From JBCBWG01 sp964579305 (GTDB lineage: Bacteria; Pseudomonadota; Alphaproteobacteria; Rhizobiales; Hyphomicrobiaceae), in the NCBI GenBank assembly GCA_964579305.1, contig CAZOGY010000067.1, forward strand, positions 1 through 20,030: 20,030 nt of DNA, written 5' to 3'. The position numbers and the translations under genes are program-made. Shown here piece by piece: positions 15,043-20,030 of the stretch. Position 1 is the stretch's first letter; every line of letters starts with the position of its first letter. The notes below the pieces were generated by a model. The model was given only the letters and a program-made list of their open reading frames with translations, had not been told where the DNA came from and did no database searches.

Positions 15043-16425
15043 TCAGTTTGAGCTTGGATTTTTAATATCCTGGTAGGTTTTGATAGGCGACAGCAGCGTG
15101 TTGAGCATCCCGGCAAAGTCAGCGGCTTCGACCATCGGGCTATCATAGCAGGCGACGCCGTCGTCTGGCATCAAATAGGGGTTGATTGCATCCCGGTCCT
15201 TGTTGCGCAAAAGGAGTTCGACACTGCGCTGGACCACTTCCGTGGCGCCTGTTGCATGATTTCGTGTCACGAGAACGATTTCGCGACGGCCGCGTGTCGG
15301 CAGTGTTCCGCCAATGCAGCTGGCCATGACGGCGGCGTTCAAAAGCCGCAGACCGTAGGGGATCTTCTCGTCATAGCGCGAGTCAGCGGCGAAATGCATT
15401 TTTGAGATATAAATGCGAATGCCCCGCGGTGTGATCTGGGATGGCCGGACCAGTTCCGGCTGGAAGCAGCCGCGTGACGGCACGTGGATCTCATCCCCGG
15501 CTTCCAACGCCGGATCGTCAACAAACCAGCCGGTGATCGCACCGCGCAAATCATATGTCTTTGTTCGCCCGCGCCGGACGAGTTTCACTTTTGAGATGTC
15601 CGCGTCCGGGCGCGCACCCGAGGCAGCGCGGATCGCTGCACTGAGTGTCCGCCGGATCGTCGTGTCACCGTATTTGCGAACGCCGGATTTTGATGCAACG
15701 AGTTCGGCTTCGTTTTTTTGGCCGCGCGGCTCGTTGACGGTCAGAACGCCAGGCTGGAAGACAGCGCCGCTCACGCGCACAGAAATCTCAGAATAGCGAA
15801 TGACACGGACGGCAACGCGCGCTGTTTGTGCCGTAAACAGCTGGTTGCGGATCAGCGCTCTTTCGATGCGTCGCCCCAGTGCCTGTTCGCTCAAGCCCTG
15901 GGCCACAACGGGCGGCATAAAGGGCAAGCTGATCCGGCCATCGGGCCCAATGGTGTAATCGCCATTGAACTCTTCACCGTCAGATACGAGGACGTTGATC
16001 ACATCGCCACGCGACAAGCTGATGGGATTTCGCGAGCGGCCAGTCCGGCCTTTCCACTTCGCTTTATCCAGCCCGTCGAAAATTGAGCAGCCTTGCGCGA
16101 CACCGGACCAACTTGTCGATCTCAGAAACCGCCTGGCGTCGAGCGAACTGGCCGGCGCTCGCTCGGGTGCGTACAGCGATGGTTCGCGATGCTCCACGAC
16201 AGACAGCTTGGCACAGCCTGCAACGGCGACTGCCAACGCAAGCACGAAGCCGGTCGCGGCCTTGGACAAAGCTCCACCCGTGTCTGAAACGTTTCCCGGC
16301 ACAGCGCTATCCAGATTCGCAGCTTGCCTGTATTTGGAACTGGCGAAATCCACAACATTGACTGCCAACAGCTGAGCGGTGGGTGGTGGACTGGACGGCG
16401 CGCGTGTAACCGGAAGGGCAATCAT
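15043..16425 (-). CDS. Wza/ExoF-type polysaccharide export lipoprotein (OPX family)
   Basis: 460 residues from ATG 16425. A lipoprotein leader appears late, at residues 53-71 (LSKAATGFVLALAVAVAGC), with Cys71 in a proper lipobox. A TTG at 16269 would start translation exactly at the leader, with GGTGG just upstream, so the true protein may be 408 residues. A polysaccharide export domain follows (SLSRGDVINVLVSDGEEFNG, DYTIGPDGRISLPFMPPV, about 135-215), then SLBB-type segments (VRVSGAVFQPGVLTVNEPRG; DDPALEAGDEIHVPSRGC). OPX proteins form the outer-membrane channel for capsule or exopolysaccharide. The C-terminal 130 residues (GLRLLNAAVMASCIGGTLPT, VLVTRNHATG) are less typical. It is divergent from the RTX gene and upstream of the co-polymerase and polymerase genes on the same strand. 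Confidence 0.88.
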   Translation of the reverse strand: MIALPVTRAPSSPPPTAQLLAVNVVDFASSKYRQAANLDSAVPGNVSDTGGALSKAATGFVLALAVAVAGCAKLSVVEHREPSLYAPERAPASSLDARRFLRSTSWSGVAQGCSIFDGLDKAKWKGRTGRSRNPISLSRGDVINVLVSDGEEFNGDYTIGPDGRISLPFMPPVVAQGLSEQALGRRIERALIRNQLFTAQTARVAVRVIRYSEISVRVSGAVFQPGVLTVNEPRGQKNEAELVASKSGVRKYGDTTIRRTLSAAIRAASGARPDADISKVKLVRRGRTKTYDLRGAITGWFVDDPALEAGDEIHVPSRGCFQPELVRPSQITPRGIRIYISKMHFAADSRYDEKIPYGLRLLNAAVMASCIGGTLPTRGRREIVLVTRNHATGATEVVQRSVELLLRNKDRDAINPYLMPDDGVACYDSPMVEAADFAGMLNTLLSPIKTYQDIKNPSSN

Positions 16426-16666
16426 ATCGTTGCATGAGGCCCAGATGCGGGTCTGCGATCGGCAGGGCGACGGCAGGTGCGCTTTTTACTCTAACCGTCC
16501 TTTGACCGGGTGAAAATCAGGCGGCACGTGGCTTCCTCTATTTAGCAATTCCAAGTTGGCAGAATTTGCACGCAGTTGCCGCGCCCGAAGCTTAAAGAAC
16601 TTCATATTGGACTGCGCGAATTGAAACCGGTTTCGACGCGTGTATTGCCTCTAAAATTGCACCTAT

Positions 16667-16695
16667 TCGCAAATTGCAATTTCCGCAGTTGCAAA
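16667..16695 (+). promoter_or_regulatory. Candidate LuxO-type enhancer boxes, locus C
   Basis: TCGCA-AAT-TGCAA at 16667-16679 differs from TTGCA-N3-TGCAA at one base. A second, imperfect element CGCA-GT-TGCAAA follows at 16685-16695. The first box centre is 104 bp upstream of the -24 element, exactly as at locus A. Confidence 0.62.
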
Positions 16696-16734
16696 GCGCG
16701 AAATACGCCCGCCGCAAACTGTGGGATTTCAGAT

Positions 16735-16747
16735 TAAGACCCTGATT
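16735..16747 (-). promoter_or_regulatory. Candidate IHF site, locus C
   Basis: The minus strand reads AATCAG-GGTC-TTA, a full match to WATCARNNNNTTR, ending 29 bp before the -24 dinucleotide, as at locus B and within one base of locus A. Confidence 0.6.
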
Positions 16748-16775
16748 TTACAACCTTTCTACCTGCCGACCCAAC

Positions 16776-16791
16776 TAGCACATCGCTTGCA
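16776..16791 (+). promoter_or_regulatory. Sigma54 (-24/-12) promoter for the RTX gene
   Basis: TAGCACA-TCGC-TTGCA has a perfect -12 element (TTGCA) with GC at 16789-16790 and, 10 bp upstream, AG instead of GG at 16777-16778. The expected start is near 16802, giving a leader of about 26 bases. The -24 mismatch weakens it on its own; the conserved IHF and enhancer spacing supports it. Confidence 0.6.
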
Positions 16792-16810
16792 ACCTGCGCA
16801 CGGGTTGCAA
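16787..16810 (+). repeat. Perfect 8-bp inverted repeat over the -12 element and start point
   Basis: TTGCAACC (16787-16794) and GGTTGCAA (16803-16810) are separated by 8 bp. The left arm coincides with the -12 element and, with the following TGCGC, also resembles a LuxO-type box. It could be an operator where bound protein blocks the promoter, or a leader structure. Confidence 0.5.
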
Positions 16811-16827
16811 AACAGCGAGAGAGTGCG

Positions 16828-19800
16828 ATGACACTGCAAAACGGCACATCAGGTAATGAGACACTTCTAGGCACGTCGGGCGATGACACCTTCATCGCAA
16901 GCGGCGGTAATGACAAGGTTTGGGGCGGTACGAACGGCAATGACACGCTCATTTTAAGCGGTGAAGCGAGCCAGTACAGCATTTTGGATAATGGTAACGG
17001 CAGCTACACGCTTAAAGACATGCGCGATGGGTCGCCGGACGGCACGATTGTCGTGCGCGCGATCGACGTTCTGAAATTCTCCGACGGCGAGCAGGATTTT
17101 GGCGCCTACGCACAAGAGCAGGGCAAGGTCCAGTTCGGGACGTCCGGCAATGACGTGCTGCTTGGCACCGTAGAAGACGACACGTTCGTTGCCGGCGGCG
17201 GCACGGACAAGGTCTGGGGCGGAACAGGGGGCAACGACACGCTGGTGCTCCACGGTGAGATGAGCGATTACGAAATCGTCCAGAACGATAACGGCTCCTA
17301 CACGATCACCGATACGCGTGCGGGATCACCTGATGGCGTGATCACAATCCGCGACATCGAAGAATTCACGTTTGGTGATGACACCATCCAACTGGAAGAC
17401 TTTGTGGCGGCCGCCACACCAAGCCAAAGCGGTAGCAATGGTGACGACGTGCTGCGCGGCAAAGCTGGCGACGACACGCTTGAAGGTGGTGCTGGCAACG
17501 ACAGGATCTGGGGCGGCACCGGCGGCACGGATACGGCTGTCTACTCTGGCAATTTGGCGGACTACGCCATCTGGGACCGTGGCGATGGCAGCTATGGCAT
17601 CAAAGACCTGCGCGATGGCTCTCCTGACGGCGAAGACATTGTTCGCGACATTGAAATCTTCGCGTTCGCCGATCGCCGTGCGACCCTCGAAGAATTCATC
17701 GACGCTTACGTTCCGCCGGACTTCAAGATCATCAACGGGACTGATGGCGATGACGTTGTGATCGGCACGGAAGGCAACGATGTCTTCAATGCTGGCGCAG
17801 GCAATGACCGCGTCTGGGGCGGCCAAGGTGGGACGGACACGCTGGTGTTGACCGGCAACCTGTCCGACTACGTCATCACGGACAATGAAACAGGCGGTGC
17901 GTACACCTTCGTCGACACGCGCGAGGGATCACCCGATGGCACCAAAGTCGTTCGCGATATCGAGATCATCCGCTTTGCCGACGGTGAAGAGATCAATTGG
18001 GACGTTCTGCTCGATGCGCAAAGCTCCAACGAGCTGACAGAAGAATACTCCGGCACGGCCGCTTCTGAAGATGTGTCTGGTGCGCACACGGACGGCCTTT
18101 ACGATGCGCATGCCAATGACACCATCATCGGGAATGCAGGTGTCGATGAGCTGCGCGGCGGGCCTGGCGACGACGTCTTGATCGGTGACGATCACACCTC
18201 AGAAAACGCGGGCAATCACCAATTCACCAGCTTTCCCGACACCGAACTGACGCCATTCAGCTTTGAAGCGGGCCTTTATCAGGCCATCAACGGTCAGTTG
18301 AATTTGCTGGACCCAGAAACTGGAACATACATTCCAGTCGGCGAGGATCACGACAACTACAATGCCCTCGGCCTCAATGAAGCGGATGGGTTTGCTTACG
18401 GTATCGGGAGCCGGAACACCGAGTTTTCGGGATACCTCGTGCGTGTGGGCGCGGATGGAGAGGTGGAGCCGCTGGTCGGTGGCTTTCCATCTATTGCCGC
18501 TGGAACGTTTGGCGGCGACGGCCTGCTTTACATCCGCACTGGCGCAAAACAATTGCAGGCAATCAACGTGGAGACCCTGACGTCGGAAACAATCACGTTT
18601 TCGGGCGGAAAACCGCAAGGTGTCCACGACCTGGTCTTCATCCCAGATGAGGAAGGCGGATCGTTCTACGGGCTTTCAAAGCACGGCCAGCTTGTCCGCT
18701 ACGACATGAGCGACAAAACGGTCTCTCAGGTCACCGTCTCCAATCTGGACGAACTGGGCCCCTTCGGCGCGGGTTGGACATCGGCTGACGGCGGCCTCTA
18801 CTTCTCCGATAACTCCACCGGCAACATCTACGGCATTTCGGGTATCGAGAACGGCCAACCCAAAGCCACCCTTTTGGCGGTTGGCGGCACGTCGTCCATC
18901 AACGACGGCTTTTCATATGGCGGTGCGCCGCTTCCAGACTTCTTGCGCCAGGAAGGTGGCGATACGCTTATTGGCGGTTCGGGCAACGACACGCTTGATG
19001 GCGGTGAAGGCAACGACTTCCTCGACGGAGGCAGAGATGCAGACACGTTGATAGGTGGCGAGGGTATCGATACCGCTGACTACTCCCGCGCTGATGCCGG
19101 AGTGAACGTCAGCCTGGCCACAGGCGGCACCGGTGGTGAAGCCGAGGGCGATACCTTCGATAGCGTGGAACGTGTCGAGGGCAGCCGCTTTGGCGACCAG
19201 ATTACCGGCGACGCGTTCGCCAACATTCTGAGGGGCCGCGCCGGGGACGATGCTATGAACGGAGGAGATGGTGACGACGTTCTGCGCGGTGACGAAGGGG
19301 CCGACACGCTCGATGGCGGTGCAGGGCTCGACACCGCAACGTATTACTCATCTCAGGCCGGCGTAACTATCGACCTTGCAGCTGGAACCGGAGCGGGCGG
19401 AGACGCTGAAGGCGACCTGCTCTGGAACATCGAAGCCGTGCAGGGCTCAAACACGGGCAATGACGTACTGCGCGGATCGTTCAACGCCGACGAATTGTTC
19501 GGCTTTGGCGGCGATGATGAACTTTTCGGCGGCGCGGGCAACGATCAATTGCTGGGTGGCGCTGGCAACGACGCGATCGATGGCGGCTCAGACAACGACT
19601 GGCTTTTGGGCCAGTCGGGCGACGACACCGTTCGCGGTGGCGAGGGAGACGACAACGTTCAAGGCGGTGACGGTGCAGACACGTTGAACGGTGATGCTGG
19701 CAACGACCGCTTGTTTGGCGGCGCCGGTGATGATGTCCTGAACGGTGGAGCTGGGATCGACCACCTGCGCGGCGGACTTGGCTCTGACACACTGACCGGT

Positions 19801-20030
19801 GGTGCGGGTGCTGATACGTTCCACATCTCGGACGTCTCTGGCTCGGATGAGATCATCGACTTCGAGATTGGTCTGGACCGTCTGGATCTGTCGGACATCG
19901 ACTCCATTGATGGCGTTGAGGATCTGATCTTTGCGGAAGCTGACAACGCGCTCACCATCACTGCTCGTGATGGCTCGGCCGATTTCGAAATCGAACTCAT
20001 CGGGCTGACGCCAGCAGATGCCTCCTCGCT
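16828..20030 (+). CDS. Large secreted RTX calcium-binding protein, 5' part (runs off the window)
   Basis: The frame is open from ATG 16828 to the window end, 1067 residues with no stop. Purine-rich GAGAGAG lies just upstream. Order: four tandem modules (about 6-400), each an RTX-like pair plus a conserved segment; an RTX pair at about 429-447; a region without RTX repeats at about 469-706 (GLYQAINGQLNLLDPETGTY, GFAYGIGSRN, YLVRVGADGEVEPLVGG) resembling a beta-propeller or DUF6923-type domain; a second RTX block from about 711 with two serralysin-like inserts (DTADYSRADAGVNVSLATGG near 748; DTATYYSSQAGVTIDLAAG near 834); then GGxGxDxLx nonapeptides to about 995; and ADTFHISDVSGSDEIIDFE, a typical serralysin-type end domain. 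There is no signal peptide, as expected for type I secretion, whose signal would be C-terminal and outside the window. Calcium-dependent folding outside the cell is expected; a role in the matrix is inferred from the shared promoter type. Confidence 0.9.
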   Translation, partial: MTLQNGTSGNETLLGTSGDDTFIASGGNDKVWGGTNGNDTLILSGEASQYSILDNGNGSYTLKDMRDGSPDGTIVVRAIDVLKFSDGEQDFGAYAQEQGKVQFGTSGNDVLLGTVEDDTFVAGGGTDKVWGGTGGNDTLVLHGEMSDYEIVQNDNGSYTITDTRAGSPDGVITIRDIEEFTFGDDTIQLEDFVAAATPSQSGSNGDDVLRGKAGDDTLEGGAGNDRIWGGTGGTDTAVYSGNLADYAIWDRGDGSYGIKDLRDGSPDGEDIVRDIEIFAFADRRATLEEFIDAYVPPDFKIINGTDGDDVVIGTEGNDVFNAGAGNDRVWGGQGGTDTLVLTGNLSDYVITDNETGGAYTFVDTREGSPDGTKVVRDIEIIRFADGEEINWDVLLDAQSSNELTEEYSGTAASEDVSGAHTDGLYDAHANDTIIGNAGVDELRGGPGDDVLIGDDHTSENAGNHQFTSFPDTELTPFSFEAGLYQAINGQLNLLDPETGTYIPVGEDHDNYNALGLNEADGFAYGIGSRNTEFSGYLVRVGADGEVEPLVGGFPSIAAGTFGGDGLLYIRTGAKQLQAINVETLTSETITFSGGKPQGVHDLVFIPDEEGGSFYGLSKHGQLVRYDMSDKTVSQVTVSNLDELGPFGAGWTSADGGLYFSDNSTGNIYGISGIENGQPKATLLAVGGTSSINDGFSYGGAPLPDFLRQEGGDTLIGGSGNDTLDGGEGNDFLDGGRDADTLIGGEGIDTADYSRADAGVNVSLATGGTGGEAEGDTFDSVERVEGSRFGDQITGDAFANILRGRAGDDAMNGGDGDDVLRGDEGADTLDGGAGLDTATYYSSQAGVTIDLAAGTGAGGDAEGDLLWNIEAVQGSNTGNDVLRGSFNADELFGFGGDDELFGGAGNDQLLGGAGNDAIDGGSDNDWLLGQSGDDTVRGGEGDDNVQGGDGADTLNGDAGNDRLFGGAGDDVLNGGAGIDHLRGGLGSDTLTGGAGADTFHISDVSGSDEIIDFEIGLDRLDLSDIDSIDGVEDLIFAEADNALTITARDGSADFEIELIGLTPADASS
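16843..18030 (+). repeat. Four tandem modules of 98, 98, 102 and about 98 codons in the RTX gene
   Basis: Module starts are at 16843, 17137, 17431 and 17737, so the first two periods are exactly 294 bp and the third 306 bp. Each begins GT(S/D/N)G-(N/D)(E/D), carries a VWGG or IWGG motif, a TDTLVL-type strand, then S(D/Q)Y-x-I-x-D and an RxGSPDG motif, and ends in DIExxxFADG or a close variant. The DNA has diverged while the protein pattern is kept, so this is an old duplication. Confidence 0.85.
18955..19806 (+). repeat. RTX nonapeptide repeat block
   Basis: Repeated GG-x-G-(N/D)D-x-L-x units such as GGSGNDTLDGGEGNDFLDGG at the start and GGAGNDQLLGGAGNDAIDGG near 19540. These form calcium-binding parallel beta-rolls in known RTX proteins. 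Two non-repeat inserts with the pattern D-T-A-x-Y-S split the block, at about 19070-19215 and 19330-19450. Confidence 0.88.

Larger units (their letters stand above)
16426..16827. promoter_or_regulatory. Divergent intergenic region between export lipoprotein and RTX genes
   Basis: 402 bp holding, in order, a perfect 12-bp palindrome GAAACCGGTTTC (16623-16634), LuxO-type boxes, an IHF site, a sigma54 promoter and a dyad over the -12 element, all listed separately and oriented towards the RTX gene. For the leftward export gene I found no promoter that I can defend. The boxes could in principle serve both directions. Confidence 0.6.

Noticed and set aside
16523..16540. Plus-strand CGGCACGTGGCTTCC as a further sigma54 promoter
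   Set aside because: The -12 element reads TTCC, lacking the essential G, and no gene follows within 280 bp.
16566..16584. Minus-strand CGGCAACTGCGTGCA as a sigma54 promoter for the export lipoprotein gene
   Set aside because: The spacing between GG and GC is 9 bp instead of the required 10.
16623..16634. 12-bp palindrome GAAACCGGTTTC as an operator
   Set aside because: It occurs once, lies outside the conserved promoter layout and has no second copy at the other promoters, so no function can be argued.
16734..19000. Several minus-strand frames of 60-170 codons opposite the RTX gene
   Set aside because: They are compositional shadows of the repetitive, GC-rich RTX coding strand.

Overview
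The window looks like chromosomal DNA of an alphaproteobacterium: GC-rich, tightly packed coding, and a LVA-type serine-recombinase tail and a GT26 C-terminus of the kind common in that class. It comes from a draft scaffold, because a run of exactly 100 N (8418-8517) interrupts one gene. No rRNA, tRNA or CRISPR array was seen.

Layout. (1) 1-477: edge of a decayed mobile element, with the N-terminus of a MobC-like ribbon-helix-helix protein and the C-terminal remnant of a serine recombinase. (2) 685-5506: a signalling module. A hybrid histidine kinase with PAS, kinase, receiver and HPt domains is in an operon with a small secreted sulfite-oxidase-fold protein that has no cysteine in its mature part. 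Divergent from them is a LuxO/NtrC-type sigma54 activator. (3) 5704-12131: a rightward exopolysaccharide operon: GT26 transferase, initiating sugar-phosphate transferase, pyruvyl transferase (broken by the gap), Wzx-type flippase and two related GT2 transferases. (4) 12173-16425: the leftward half of the pathway: Wzy/ligase-type membrane protein, Wzz-type chain-length protein and Wza-type outer-membrane export lipoprotein. (5) 16828-20030: a long open frame, cut by the window end, for a secreted RTX calcium-binding protein with four tandem modules of about 98-102 residues, a middle domain without RTX repeats, and a serralysin-like RTX tail.

The most interesting structure is regulatory. Upstream of the GT26 gene, the sugar transferase gene and the RTX gene lie three promoter regions with the same layout: boxes matching TTGCA-N3-TGCAA (the known Vibrio LuxO operator), then a full match to the IHF consensus, then a -24/-12 sigma54 promoter. 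The IHF-to-promoter spacing is 28-29 bp in all three. Because the neighbouring activator has a LuxO-like helix-turn-helix, I infer a local regulon: kinase, internal receiver, HPt, LuxO-like activator, then exopolysaccharide synthesis and RTX protein expression together. The polysaccharide route is Wzx/Wzy-type; no tyrosine autokinase (Wzc) and no type I secretion genes are in view.
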